DNA of 64,000 bases from Panacagrimonas sp052386745 (GCA_052386745.1 JBQTJW010000005.1:1-64000), one strand, 5' to 3'. Positions 45,078 to 55,017 are shown, counted from the stretch's first letter. The notes: generated by a model from the sequence alone, not told the origin. A program made the numbers and translations.

Positions 45078-46502
45078 TCAGCGCGGCTCGACCACCCAGG
45101 CGGCGTCGCGCATCGCGGCCTCCAGAGTTCGCCGCGGCTGGGTCTCATGGCCGATGCTCATGTGTGAGCCTTCATACCACTGCGGCTCCACACCCCAATG
45201 TCGCGCGAGCGCCAGGGGCTGCGCCACGGGAACGATGCGATCGGCCGTCGCCGCAATCACATGCCGGCGGCCTTCGGCGAGCAGCGTCGGCTGCGCCACG
45301 GGCGACACCGATCGCAGCAAGTCGCGGTAGCGCGCCTCGGTGAGCCCGCGCGCTTCGAAGTACCGGCGGTGCGGGGGCGGCATGAACCGCCAGAGCGCCT
45401 CCGCGTACTCCACCACCGGAATCGCGGCCACCCCGAAATCAAGTTGGGCCTCGTAACCCGTCAGAAGTCCCGTGTTGTAACCCCCGAGACTGACGCCGTA
45501 GACCCCGATCTGCGCCGCTTCCTCGCTGGCACGCAGCCACGCCAGCCAGCGGCGCAGATCCCACAGGGCCTGCGTCTGCGCCAGCAGCAGGTCGAGCAGA
45601 TCGCCATCCAGGTACAGGTCGCCGGACTGCCACCCGACCTTGCGCGGCCCGTGCAGCGGCAGGATCGGCATGAGCAGGTTCAAGCCGAAACGGCGATGCA
45701 GCAGCGCCGGGTTGAACAGCTGGAAATCCATCCAGGGTTCGCCCATGCGGTAGCCGTGAATGCACACCAGCCAAGGCCGGGGCGGACCCGGGTGGCGCAT
45801 CATCCACGCACTGGCCTGCCGGTTGTTGACGTGACGCGCCCAGGTCGCGGCACCGGGGAGCGCGGGGTCCGGTTCAAAACCGCTCTCGAACGACAGGTGC
45901 TGGTACTCGAGCCCCAGGCGCCGCCTGTGCAGGGTGGTGACTTCGTCCGGCGGTGGCGGCGCACGGTGCATGTCCTGGGGGCGATCGATCCACCCGCGGC
46001 GTTCCAGGACCGTGCCGAGTTCGATGGCCTGGTCGCACATTCTTGCGGCCCGCTCGCCACCGGGCACGCGGGCGCAGAGCAGGAAAAATCCCAATATCGC
46101 CTCGTCGAAGGCAACCTTGGTCTGCATTCCCGTGCCCTGCTCGGGTACCGGAACGCTATCCGGCACCAGGGCCTGGGTGAGGCTGATGCGCCCGGACACC
46201 ACGAAACAGGCAAGCGCCAGAACGGCCACCAGCAGGCCATCCAGTAGTCCGGTCATGAACATGAGCGGCACGGCGGCCAGCACGCCCAGGACCGAGGCCA
46301 GCGACATGTACGCCGACGCCCGCGGATCGCCTGGAAGCAGGATCAGCGAAAGGCCGGTGAGCAGCCACAGCAGGCCGGGAGGGCCGGCCACCAGCGCGCT
46401 GAAAAAGCCTTCGACCAGGGAGAGCGCGAGCAGTCCGGTGACAGCCGGCACCAGCCCCCACCATTGGTACTGCCGGGGCAGGATCAGCGGACGGACTGGC
46501 AT
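45078..46502 (-). CDS. Membrane-anchored alpha/beta hydrolase
   Basis: A 474-residue protein. The first ~105 residues carry four hydrophobic helices (about 15-35, 40-57, 65-85, 88-104); the rest is a cytoplasmic or periplasmic alpha/beta-hydrolase domain. The nucleophile is Ser338 in GVSLGG, with an oxyanion/HG element in LVCIHGYRMGEP and candidate Asp/His in ATADRIVPV and GSHMSIG. No known substrate. It follows a small membrane protein by 2 bp and precedes a ketoacyl synthase, hinting at acyl-ester work. Confidence 0.82.
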   Translation of the reverse strand: MPVRPLILPRQYQWWGLVPAVTGLLALSLVEGFFSALVAGPPGLLWLLTGLSLILLPGDPRASAYMSLASVLGVLAAVPLMFMTGLLDGLLVAVLALACFVVSGRISLTQALVPDSVPVPEQGTGMQTKVAFDEAILGFFLLCARVPGGERAARMCDQAIELGTVLERRGWIDRPQDMHRAPPPPDEVTTLHRRRLGLEYQHLSFESGFEPDPALPGAATWARHVNNRQASAWMMRHPGPPRPWLVCIHGYRMGEPWMDFQLFNPALLHRRFGLNLLMPILPLHGPRKVGWQSGDLYLDGDLLDLLLAQTQALWDLRRWLAWLRASEEAAQIGVYGVSLGGYNTGLLTGYEAQLDFGVAAIPVVEYAEALWRFMPPPHRRYFEARGLTEARYRDLLRSVSPVAQPTLLAEGRRHVIAATADRIVPVAQPLALARHWGVEPQWYEGSHMSIGHETQPRRTLEAAMRDAAWVVEPR

Positions 46503-46504
46503 GT

Positions 46505-46813
46505 TCAACCGGTCACCAGCCGATACAGGTGAATGGACCCGAGCACGACGCTGATGCCGGCGACGGCCTGCGCGCGCCAGCACCAGCTGCGTTGCCGGAG
46601 CAGACTCCAGAACGCGGCGCCGCAGACCACCGCGAGGACCGCGAAATTGCCCATGACGGCCGCGAGCAGCGGCATCTCGGCACCCACGCGCGCAGAGACG
46701 TCGGTGTGGAAGCTGTAAAGGATCAGCACGACACCCAGGACCATCGCCAATGTGCCCGCCATGGCGAACAGGGCCGCGTCGACGATCAGCAGATACCGCA
46801 TGAAGAGGCTCAT
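46505..46813 (-). CDS. Small three-helix membrane protein
   Basis: A 102-residue protein, very hydrophobic, with three predicted membrane segments (about 7-32, 48-68 and 80-97). Its ATG overlaps the stop of the preceding gene (ATGA), and it is followed 2 bp later by the hydrolase. I do not recognise a family. The tight coupling suggests it partners the hydrolase. Confidence 0.7.
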   Translation of the reverse strand: MSLFMRYLLIVDAALFAMAGTLAMVLGVVLILYSFHTDVSARVGAEMPLLAAVMGNFAVLAVVCGAAFWSLLRQRSWCWRAQAVAGISVVLGSIHLYRLVTG

Positions 46814-47094
46814 CGGCGGCGCCGGCGACGCAGCATCCGGATGGCCGGCAGCAGTTCCGAGACGACCTTGGGCTGCATGACCGCGGCCTTGAACAGCAGG
46901 CGCACGAACCCGCGGATCACCGTGTCGCGGCTGTCGAACACGCTGCCCACCATCGGCACGCGGCGGTTGTTGATGACCGTGACCTTGTCCTTGGGTTCGT
47001 CACCGAAGCGGAATGTCACGGTCAGGTCCACGGCGAGCGGCGGCTTCTGCGCCTTGTGCGCCGGCTTGGTGCGGGTCCTGGGTGTCGATAACAT
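46810..47094 (-). CDS. Small hypothetical protein, first gene of operon
   Basis: A 94-residue protein from the ATG at 47092-47094 with SD AGGAG. The N-terminal third is basic (TRTKPAHKAQK), the middle is a compact globule (VDLTVTFRFGDEPKDKVTVINNRRVPM), and the end is a run of arginines, suggestive of a nucleic-acid or membrane-facing tail. No family is recognised. The longer frame to 47622 is antisense to the esterase and rejected. Its SD shares an 11-bp palindrome with the divergent gene. Confidence 0.6.
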   Translation of the reverse strand: MLSTPRTRTKPAHKAQKPPLAVDLTVTFRFGDEPKDKVTVINNRRVPMVGSVFDSRDTVIRGFVRLLFKAAVMQPKVVSELLPAIRMLRRRRRR

Positions 47095-47100
47095 CGCGCG

Positions 47101-47111
47101 TCTCCTGGAGA
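47101..47111. promoter_or_regulatory. Palindrome serving as Shine-Dalgarno on both strands
   Basis: TCTCCTGGAGA. On the + strand GGAG lies 8 nt before the ATG at 47119; on the - strand AGGAG lies 7 nt before the ATG at 47094. Only 24 bp separate the two start codons, so both ribosome sites come from the two arms of one symmetrical element and no promoter fits between. Confidence 0.7.
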
Positions 47112-47118
47112 GCAAGCC

Positions 47119-47625
47119 ATGTCCGCCGATCGTATCTGCTGTTTTGCCCATGGCAAGGAAAGTGGTCCCTGGGGTACCAAGATCACGCGTCTTGCCGAAG
47201 TTGCGCAGGCCCGCGGCTTCGAGGTGATGAGCCCGGATTATAGTCACACGCACGATCCCCGAGAGCGCGTGGACCAGTTGCGCCGCCTCGCGCCGCGCGC
47301 CCGCCACCTTGCCCTGGTGGGATCGAGCATGGGCGGTTACGTGTCCGCCATGGCCTGTTCCGCGCTCAAACCCGGGGCCCTGTTTCTCATGGCGCCGGCG
47401 CTGTACTTCCCTGGATGGGCCGATGAGCCGGGTGATGTTCCCACCTTGTGTACGGTGGTGCATGGCCGGTCCGACGATATCGTTCCGGTGGAGCGGGCCC
47501 TCCGGTTTGCCGAACGCAATGGCGCCGAGCTGCATCTGCTTCGCTCGGACCATACCCTCAACGATCAGCTTCCGATGCTCGCGTTCCTGCTGGATCGCAT
47601 GCTCGAATCGCTGCTGGCGCAATGA
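47119..47625 (+). CDS. Alpha/beta-hydrolase esterase
   Basis: A 168-residue small serine hydrolase: FAHGKESGPWG oxyanion strand, nucleophile in GSSMGGY, Asp in HGRSDDIVP, and His in SDHTLND. It resembles YqiA/YcfP-like small esterases. No signal peptide. It is divergent from the six-gene operon. A hairpin with an 11-bp stem follows the stop. Confidence 0.82.
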   Translation: MSADRICCFAHGKESGPWGTKITRLAEVAQARGFEVMSPDYSHTHDPRERVDQLRRLAPRARHLALVGSSMGGYVSAMACSALKPGALFLMAPALYFPGWADEPGDVPTLCTVVHGRSDDIVPVERALRFAERNGAELHLLRSDHTLNDQLPMLAFLLDRMLESLLAQ

Positions 47626-47645
47626 ATCCGGCGCAGGCTTGACCC

Positions 47646-47678
47646 GGAACGGGGCGCGCAGGGCTGACGCGCCGTTCC
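47646..47678 (+). terminator. Candidate terminator hairpin after the esterase gene
   Basis: GGAACGGGGCGCG pairs with CGCGCCGTTCC (11 pairs, 2-nt bulge) around a 9-nt loop. It is followed by ATGATTGTTAC, only mildly T-rich. The position 20 nt after the stop supports termination; strength is uncertain. Confidence 0.45.
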
Positions 47679-47799
47679 ATGATTGTTACTCTCGCCACTT
47701 GTTGCGTCCGCTCCGCGACGCCCTGCTCAAGGGCTCCGGAATGGGAGCGAGGCAGTCCCAAACGCTGCCCTGGACAAACCATAACGAGAAGGATCACTG

Positions 47800-48432
47800 A
47801 TGAAGCTCAGCAGCAAGTCGTTCGAAAACGGCGGCCTGATTCCCGGCCGCTGTGCATTCGCCGTCAAAGCGCCGCGCGGCCACATCAAGCTGTCGGACAA
47901 TCTCAACCCGGAGCTGAACTGGAGCGGCGCCCCGACCGCGACGCGCAGCTTTGTGTTGCTCTGCACCGATCCTGACGTGCCCTCGAAGCCGGACGATGTG
48001 AACAAGGAAGGGCGCGAAGTGCCCCTGAAACTCGCGCGTACCAGCTTCGTCCACTGGACCATGGTCGATATTGCCGCGGGCGAGAGCCAGATCGAGGAAG
48101 GCGCCTGCTCGCGTGGCATCGTCGGGCGCGGCAAGCGTGATCCGGCGGGGCCGGTCGGATCACGGCAGGGTCTGAACGATTACACGAACTGGTTTGCCGC
48201 AGATCCGGACATGGGCGGCGAATACCGCGGCTACGATGGCCCCTGCCCGCCCTGGAACGACAGCGTGACGCACCACTACCGGTTCGAGCTGCTGGCGATC
48301 GATCTCGATCGCTGCCCCGTGGAAGGCGCCTTCACCGCGGCGCAGGTTCGATCCGCCGTCGAAGGCCACGTGCTGGCCAGCGCCGTCGTCACCGGCCGCT
48401 ACAGTCTGAATCCGCGGATCCGGCTCCTCTGA
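47800..48432 (+). CDS. YbhB/YbcL-family PEBP-like protein
   Basis: A 210-residue phosphatidylethanolamine-binding-protein/Raf-kinase-inhibitor fold protein, cytoplasmic (no signal). Family marks are NPELNWSGAP, the anion-site strand CTDPDVP with SFVHWTMVDI, and GYDGPCPPWND. Bacterial members have unknown ligands. It stands alone between the esterase and a Deg protease gene. Confidence 0.86.
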   Translation: MKLSSKSFENGGLIPGRCAFAVKAPRGHIKLSDNLNPELNWSGAPTATRSFVLLCTDPDVPSKPDDVNKEGREVPLKLARTSFVHWTMVDIAAGESQIEEGACSRGIVGRGKRDPAGPVGSRQGLNDYTNWFAADPDMGGEYRGYDGPCPPWNDSVTHHYRFELLAIDLDRCPVEGAFTAAQVRSAVEGHVLASAVVTGRYSLNPRIRLL

Positions 48433-48556
48433 AGCCCGCCGACCGTCCGCGGCGGCGAGCGTGCGGCGGGATGAAACTCTCGATGTTTGCCCACGGTCTC
48501 AGCTGCCGCTGCTGGTCGGCCGACCGACGTGTTGATAACTATTCCAAGAGGATCCG

Positions 48557-49966
48557 ATGCCAAGAACATTCACCCTGAAACTGGTCGCCCCGGTCGCGAT
48601 TGCGGCCAGCCTGCTGTCATTCGCCATGCTCAGCGCCACCCCGCAGGAACTGCAAGCGCAGATTCCGGCGCAGATGCAGGGCGGCGTCCCGTCTCTGGCG
48701 CCGATGCTCAAGCTGGTGACGCCCGGCGTGGTCAACATCTCGGTCACGTCCAAGGTGGATATCCAGAATCCGCTGATGCAGGACCCGTTCTTCCGCAAAT
48801 TTTTCGAAGATCCGAACGGTCCGCAGCAGCAGCCACAGGAGCGTGAATCGCAGTCCACCGGTTCCGGCGTGATCGTCGATGCGACCAAGGGCTATGTCAT
48901 CACCAACAACCACGTGGTCGCGCAGGCCGATTCGATCAAGGTGCGCCTCTCCGACGATCGTGAATTCGAAGCCAAGCTCATCGGCAAGGACCCGCAGACC
49001 GACGTTGCGGTGCTCCAGATCAAGGCCGAGAAGCTGATAGCCATTCCCCTGGCCGACTCCGACAAGGCGCAGGTGGGCGATTTCGTGGTGGCTATCGGCT
49101 CGCCCTTCGGGCTGCGGCAGACGGTCACCTCCGGAATCATCAGCGCCGTCGGCCGCCAGACCGGCGTCAGCGAAGGCGGCTACGAGGACTTCATCCAGAC
49201 CGACGCCTCCATCAACCCCGGCAATTCCGGCGGCGCGCTGGTGAACCTCAAGGGCGAACTGGTCGGCATTCCGTCCAACATCCTGTCGCGTTCGGGCGGC
49301 AACATCGGCATCGGCTTTGCCATTCCCATCAACCAGGCGCGCGGCGTCATGAGCCAGCTCATCGAGCACGGCTCGGTGGAGCGAGGGCGCATCGGCGTCA
49401 TGGGTCAGGACGTGACACCCGACCTCGCGAAAGCCTTTGGCCTGCCTTCGGCGCGAGGCGCGGTGGTGGCCCAGGTGGTGCCCGACTCCCCCGCCGCCAA
49501 GGCCGGCCTCAAGCCGGAAGACATCATCCTGGAAGCCAACGGCCGCGAGGTGCAGAGCTTTCTGCAGCTGCGCAATGCCGTGGGCCTGATGCGCATCGGC
49601 GAGAAGGTGGACCTGAAAGTGATGCGCGAGGGCAAGACGCGCAACATCACCGTGGTGGTCGGCAAGGATTCCGATCCGGCTGCCTCGGGCGAAGGCCTGC
49701 ATCCGTCCCTCGCCGGGGCGCTGTTCGTGCCGCTGGACGAGGCGCGCGCCAAGGCTGCGGACACCAAGGGCATCCTCGTGCAGAAGGTGGCGCCGGGATC
49801 CCCCGCTGCACGCGCCGGCCTGCGTCCGGACGACATCATCATCGCCGTCAACCGGGAGCGCGTGGAGACCATGGCCATGTTCCAGAAGATGGCCGGCGTC
49901 CCGGGCGGACAGCTCCTGATGCACGTGCAACGCGGGAACGGCGCGCTGTTCCTGGTGGTGCAGTAA
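48557..49966 (+). CDS. Deg/HtrA periplasmic serine protease with two PDZ domains
   Basis: A 469-residue protease (DegP/DegQ/MucD type). A signal peptide (about 1-34) leads to the trypsin-like domain with His119 (NNHVV), Asp149 (TDVAV) and Ser224 (GNSGGALVN); PDZ1 is about 280-365 and PDZ2 about 385-469. The linker FRKFFEDPNGPQQQPQE is the regulatory LA loop. It degrades or refolds damaged envelope proteins. Upstream, TGAAACTC (48472-48479), a 17-bp spacer and TCTCA (48497-48501) faintly recall a sigma-E promoter; not convincing alone. Confidence 0.94.
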   Translation: MPRTFTLKLVAPVAIAASLLSFAMLSATPQELQAQIPAQMQGGVPSLAPMLKLVTPGVVNISVTSKVDIQNPLMQDPFFRKFFEDPNGPQQQPQERESQSTGSGVIVDATKGYVITNNHVVAQADSIKVRLSDDREFEAKLIGKDPQTDVAVLQIKAEKLIAIPLADSDKAQVGDFVVAIGSPFGLRQTVTSGIISAVGRQTGVSEGGYEDFIQTDASINPGNSGGALVNLKGELVGIPSNILSRSGGNIGIGFAIPINQARGVMSQLIEHGSVERGRIGVMGQDVTPDLAKAFGLPSARGAVVAQVVPDSPAAKAGLKPEDIILEANGREVQSFLQLRNAVGLMRIGEKVDLKVMREGKTRNITVVVGKDSDPAASGEGLHPSLAGALFVPLDEARAKAADTKGILVQKVAPGSPAARAGLRPDDIIIAVNRERVETMAMFQKMAGVPGGQLLMHVQRGNGALFLVVQ

Positions 49967-50012
49967 GGAGTCCGGGGGGCGGGCTATACTTTGGCCCGTC
50001 TCCTTTCCCCTG

Positions 50013-50237
50013 ATGCCAGACGTGCTCGAAACCGAACTCGAACAGCTCGAACAGCGAGTACAACACCTGATCGCGGCGTTCCATCAGTCGCGTCTGGAAA
50101 CCAAGCGGGTCTCGCAGGAGCGCGATCGGCTGGTTGCTTTGAATGCCGAACTGCGCAGGCGCATCGAGGGGGTCGTGGATCGGGTGCGAAAGCTGGAGAG
50201 TGAGCCCGGCTGCAGTGAAACCGAGGGCAGCGCATGA
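50013..50237 (+). CDS. Small coiled-coil ZapB-like protein
   Basis: A 74-residue, almost entirely coiled-coil protein (heptads through about residue 65: LEQLEQRVQHLIAAFHQSRLETKRV, LVALNAELRRRIEGVVDRVRKLE), of the TIGR02449 kind that sits directly before zapA in many gammaproteobacteria and resembles the division protein ZapB. TATACT at 49985-49990 may be its -10 box. Its last 4 bp overlap the zapA start (ATGA). Confidence 0.85.
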   Translation: MPDVLETELEQLEQRVQHLIAAFHQSRLETKRVSQERDRLVALNAELRRRIEGVVDRVRKLESEPGCSETEGSA

Positions 50238-50563
50238 GCCCGCGTGCCACCCCGCCTGCAGAGACCGACAACCTGAATGTGACGGTGCGCATCATGGGCC
50301 GCGAATACTCCGTGGTCTGCCCGCAGGAGGAGCACGAGGCGCTCGTCGCATCCGCAGATTTTCTCAACGATCGAATGCAGGCCATCCGCAAGCGCGGCAA
50401 GGCGCTGGGTGCGGAACGGATTGCGGTGATGGCCGCGCTGAACATCGCGCGGGAACTGCTCGAGCTGAAGGGCTCGAACAAGGTCGCGGTACCCAACCAG
50501 GCGGCAGTTGATCGAATCGCGCAACTGCGCCTGGATATCGACTCGACCCTGGCTGCGGAGTGA
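50234..50563 (+). CDS. zapA: Cell division protein ZapA
   Basis: A 109-residue protein that bundles FtsZ. The N-terminal globular head is TVRIMGREYSVVCPQEEHEALVASADFLNDRM, followed by a C-terminal coiled coil (about 75-105). It overlaps the ZapB-like gene by 4 bp and is followed by the 6S RNA gene, the standard gammaproteobacterial order. A T6 run follows its stop. Confidence 0.93.
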   Translation: MSPRATPPAETDNLNVTVRIMGREYSVVCPQEEHEALVASADFLNDRMQAIRKRGKALGAERIAVMAALNIARELLELKGSNKVAVPNQAAVDRIAQLRLDIDSTLAAE

Positions 50564-50578
50564 GCGGCCGCGTTTTTT
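50553..50578 (+). terminator. Weak intrinsic terminator at the zapA 3' end
   Basis: CTGCGG and CCGCG can pair (about five pairs with one G-U, 9-nt loop) just before TTTTTT (50573-50578). The stem overlaps the zapA stop codon. A strong T-run with a weak stem makes this a moderate prediction; it would isolate zapA from the 6S gene. Confidence 0.4.
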
Positions 50579-50619
50579 CAGGCACCAGAAAAATCGCGGC
50601 AAGGTGTTATCCTCAGGCC

Positions 50620-50803
50620 GTGTCTCCTGCAGCGCTCAGGTGTGCCCCAAGCCCCTTGAGCCTATTTTCACCACCAGGGAGCCTTACCCGTTTCTGGCGT
50701 GCAGGCCCGCGATTTTGGCGGGAAGCCCGATGATCTGGCGCGGCACCCACTTGAGACCTTTGTCTCAAGGACCCGGGCACGCCGAAGGCGCGGCGGGGGA
50801 CAC
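50620..50803 (+). ncRNA. ssrS: 6S RNA, regulator of sigma70 RNA polymerase
   Basis: The 184-nt gene lies between zapA and the cyclo-ligase gene, the canonical place. Closing ends GTGTCTCC (50620-50627) and GGGGACAC (50796-50803) pair. Internal landmarks are CCCCTTGAGCC near 50653 with GGGAGCCTTACCCG, and on the 3' side ACTTGAGACCTTTGTCTCAAG (a hairpin) then GGCACGCCGAAGGCGCGGC, matching the 6S order of terminal stem, large central bubble and apical stem. The promoter -10 is TTATCC (50607-50612). 6S mimics open promoter DNA and sequesters RNA polymerase in stationary phase. Confidence 0.88.
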
Positions 50804-50828
50804 CCACATTTCCATTGCGTCGCAGAAG

Positions 50829-51404
50829 TTGTTATTGCGCCGACAGGCGCGCGCGGCGCGCAAGGCCCTGTCGCAAAGCGCGCGACGCAAGAAGGCGGAT
50901 CGCGCCGCGCAGCACCTGCTGCGTTCACCGATTCTCCGGCGGGCGAGGACCATCGCCGCCTACCTGCACACCGGCAGCGAGATTGAAACCACCAGCCTGA
51001 TCGATGGCCTGCTCCGCCGCGGCAGGCGCGTGCTGGTGCCGCTGATTGATCGCCGCATCGCGGGGCGGATGAGCTTTGTCAGGCTGCGCGCGGGCACTGC
51101 GCTGGTCGAAAAACGCTACGGCATCTGCGCACCCGCCCGGTCCGCGTACGCACCGGAGCGGGTCGACCTCGTCGTGCTTCCGCTGACGGCCTTCGACGCG
51201 CACGGCAATCGCCTGGGGAACGGCGGCGGCTACTACGATCGCTGGCTGGCGCGGCAGCGCCCGCGGCCCCTGTGCATCGGCTACGCGTACTCGGTGCAGG
51301 AGGTCGGCGCGGTTCCGGTGGATGCCTGGGACCAGCGGCTGGACGCGGTCTGCACCGAACGCGGCCTCCGTCGATTTTCCTCTGGCGGCAGCACCCCACA
51401 CTGA
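50829..51404 (+). CDS. ygfA: 5-formyltetrahydrofolate cyclo-ligase
   Basis: An ATP-dependent enzyme (5-formyl-THF to 5,10-methenyl-THF), about 191 residues. Motifs: LLLRRQARAARKALS at the N-terminus, the strand YLHTGSEIETTSLID, and the ATP/folate signature RLGNGGGYYDRWLA. Start problem: between the 6S 3' end and the conserved N-terminus the frame has no ATG or GTG; candidates are TTG at 50829 or 50835, or ATT at 50808/50814. I chose TTG 50829. It is usually cotranscribed with 6S RNA. Confidence 0.88.
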   Translation: MLLRRQARAARKALSQSARRKKADRAAQHLLRSPILRRARTIAAYLHTGSEIETTSLIDGLLRRGRRVLVPLIDRRIAGRMSFVRLRAGTALVEKRYGICAPARSAYAPERVDLVVLPLTAFDAHGNRLGNGGGYYDRWLARQRPRPLCIGYAYSVQEVGAVPVDAWDQRLDAVCTERGLRRFSSGGSTPH

Positions 51405-51417
51405 GCGGGAGACGGGC

Positions 51418-51894
51418 ATGGCGTACTGGCTGATGAAGTCCGAACCGGACTGCTTTTCCATCGACGATCTGGCGGCGCGACCCCACCAGACCGAGGCCTG
51501 GGACGGCGTGCGCAACTACCAGGTGCGCAACATGATGCGCGACGGCATGAAGCCCGGCGACCAGGCGTTCTTCTACCATTCCAGCTGCCCGCAGCCGGGC
51601 ATCGTCGGGACGATGGAGATCGTCTGCAACGCCTACCCCGATCCCACCCAGTTCGACCCGAAGCACGAGCACTTCGACCCCGGCGCCAAGCCCGCCGCGC
51701 CGCGCTGGCTGCTGGTGGAGGTGAAATTCCTGAGCAAGTTCGACCAGCCCGTGCTGCTGGAGACGCTGCGCGAGCGGGAGGCCAAGTTCAAGGGCCTGCG
51801 CATCCTGGAACGCGGAACGCGCCTGTCGGTGACGCCGGTGTCGGCGCCGCACTGGAAAGCCATCCTCAAGCTGGCGGGCGAGCGCGCGGGCTGA
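51418..51894 (+). CDS. EVE-domain protein
   Basis: A 158-residue stand-alone EVE (PUA-like) domain: MAYWLMKSEPDCFSIDDL start, WDGVRNYQVRNMMRDGMKPGDQAFFYHSS with the family's aromatic cage, and a basic end. EVE domains can bind modified bases in DNA or RNA. The ATG follows GGGAGACGGGC. It starts 13 bp after the cyclo-ligase and shares its transcript. Confidence 0.9.
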   Translation: MAYWLMKSEPDCFSIDDLAARPHQTEAWDGVRNYQVRNMMRDGMKPGDQAFFYHSSCPQPGIVGTMEIVCNAYPDPTQFDPKHEHFDPGAKPAAPRWLLVEVKFLSKFDQPVLLETLREREAKFKGLRILERGTRLSVTPVSAPHWKAILKLAGERAG

Positions 51895-51915
51895 AGCCTC
51901 GCGCTCCGGCTTCGC

Positions 51916-53508
<1,593 letters not shown>

Positions 53509-53596
53509 GGGATTCCGGGGCGGACCGGCTCGATGCCGGTTTAATCGATATGGCAGGGGCTTATGATAGCGGTCCCGCACCCCTTTCCCGACCTGC

Positions 53597-54421
53597 ATGC
53601 CTGACGTGATTGCCTTTATCGGCGGCGGCAACATGGCCGCCAGCCTCATCGGCGGCCTGAAAGCGGCCGGCATTCCGGCCAACCTGATCCGTGTTGCCGA
53701 GCCCGACGCAACGCGTGCGCAGCTGCTGCGCGACCGCTTCGGCGTGCAGGTTGCCGCGTCCGGGGCCGAGGTCGTGCAGGGCGCGCAGACCGTCGTCCTC
53801 GCGGTGAAACCGCAGCAGATGGGTGCCGCACTGCGAGGGTTGCAACCGGACGCGGGCGCCTGCGTCCTGTCCATCGCCGCGGGCATCCGGCTGGGCTTCC
53901 TGCGCGGCGCGCTGGGCGATCGCGTGCACTGCGTGCGCAGCATGCCCAACACGCCCGCGCTCTACGGCTGCGGCGTGAGCGGGCTGTTCGCCGAGGCATC
54001 CACGCCCGAATCGGCCCGTGCGCGAGCAGAGACGGTGCTGCGCGCAGCCGGCGAGGTCTGCTGGCTGGCGCGCGAGAGTGAGCTCGACGCGGTGACCGCC
54101 GTCTCCGGCTCCGGTCCGGCCTACTTCTTCCTGCTGGTGGAGGCCATGCGCGAGGCCGGCGTGGCGCTGGGCCTTGAACCTGCCACCGCGGCGCAGCTCG
54201 CGGCCCGCACCTGCATCGGCGCCGCGCGCATGATGGAGGCCGGCACCACCGACGTGGCCGAACTGCGCGCCCAGGTCACGTCCAAGGGCGGCACCACCGA
54301 GGCGGCGCTCCGGCACCTGGAAAACGCCGGCCTGCGCCCCATGTTCCGCGAGGCCCTTGCCGCCGCGGCGCGCCGCTCGGCAGAACTGGGCGACGAGCTT
54401 GCTGCCACGTCCGCTCCCTAG
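53597..54421 (+). CDS. proC: Pyrroline-5-carboxylate reductase
   Basis: The last step of proline synthesis, NAD(P)H-dependent. The 274 residues have the Rossmann GGGNMA motif (9-14), AVKPQQM, and the C-terminal signature SGSGPAYFFLLVEAM plus TSKGGTTEAALRHLE. The start ATG at 53597 (MPDVIAFIGGG). A yggT gene follows at 23 bp on the same strand, the widespread proC-yggT arrangement. Confidence 0.96.
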   Translation: MPDVIAFIGGGNMAASLIGGLKAAGIPANLIRVAEPDATRAQLLRDRFGVQVAASGAEVVQGAQTVVLAVKPQQMGAALRGLQPDAGACVLSIAAGIRLGFLRGALGDRVHCVRSMPNTPALYGCGVSGLFAEASTPESARARAETVLRAAGEVCWLARESELDAVTAVSGSGPAYFFLLVEAMREAGVALGLEPATAAQLAARTCIGAARMMEAGTTDVAELRAQVTSKGGTTEAALRHLENAGLRPMFREALAAAARRSAELGDELAATSAP

Positions 54422-54444
54422 CCCTTCATCACCCGAACCGAACA

Positions 54445-55017
54445 ATGGGCGCCAACGCCAACAACGCGCTGTACTACCTGGGCTCCACGCTGCTGAACCT
54501 GTACCTCAGCGCGCTGCTGCTGCGCATCGTGCTCGGCTGGGTGCGGGCCGACTTCTACAACCCGGTGTCGCAACTGGTGTGGAAAATCACGCAGCCGGTG
54601 CTGTCGCCGTTCCAGAAGGCGGTCCCGCGCTGGCGCCGGCTCGACACCCCGGCCGTGGTGCTGCTGGTGCTGGTCGCGCTGCTGCACATCTACGTGTCGA
54701 TGTGGCTGGTCGGCATGAGCCTGGCCACCCTCGCCAGCCTCTACTACGCGGTGCTCAAGATCATCGTGCTCGCGGCCAACCTGTACACGGTGTCGCTCAC
54801 GTTCCAGGCCATCCTGTCGTGGTTCGGGCCGGGCGTGAACAACCCGGCGTCCAACATCCTGTGGAGCATGAACGAGCCGCTGCTGCGACCCATCCGCAGC
54901 GTGGTTCCGCTGGTCGCGGGGCTGGACCTGTCGCCGATCGTGGCCATCATCGGCCTGCAGGTGGTGGTGATCCTCACGCCGCTGCCCACGATCTTCCGCG
55001 CCGGCATCCTGGGCTGA
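54445..55017 (+). CDS. yggT: YggT-family integral membrane protein
   Basis: A 190-residue protein with two YggT domains of two hydrophobic helices each: YLSALLLRIVLGWVRADFYNPVSQLVWKIT and FQAILSWFGPGVNNPASNILWSMNEPLL. YggT may take part in cell-division or osmotic phenotypes in other bacteria; biochemical function is unknown. Its stop overlaps the metX start (TGATG). Confidence 0.88.
   Translation: MGANANNALYYLGSTLLNLYLSALLLRIVLGWVRADFYNPVSQLVWKITQPVLSPFQKAVPRWRRLDTPAVVLLVLVALLHIYVSMWLVGMSLATLASLYYAVLKIIVLAANLYTVSLTFQAILSWFGPGVNNPASNILWSMNEPLLRPIRSVVPLVAGLDLSPIVAIIGLQVVVILTPLPTIFRAGILG

Noticed and set aside
48472..48501. Possible sigma-E promoter before the Deg protease
   Set aside because: TGAAACTC/TCTCA with 17-bp spacing deviates at several consensus positions; kept only as a remark.
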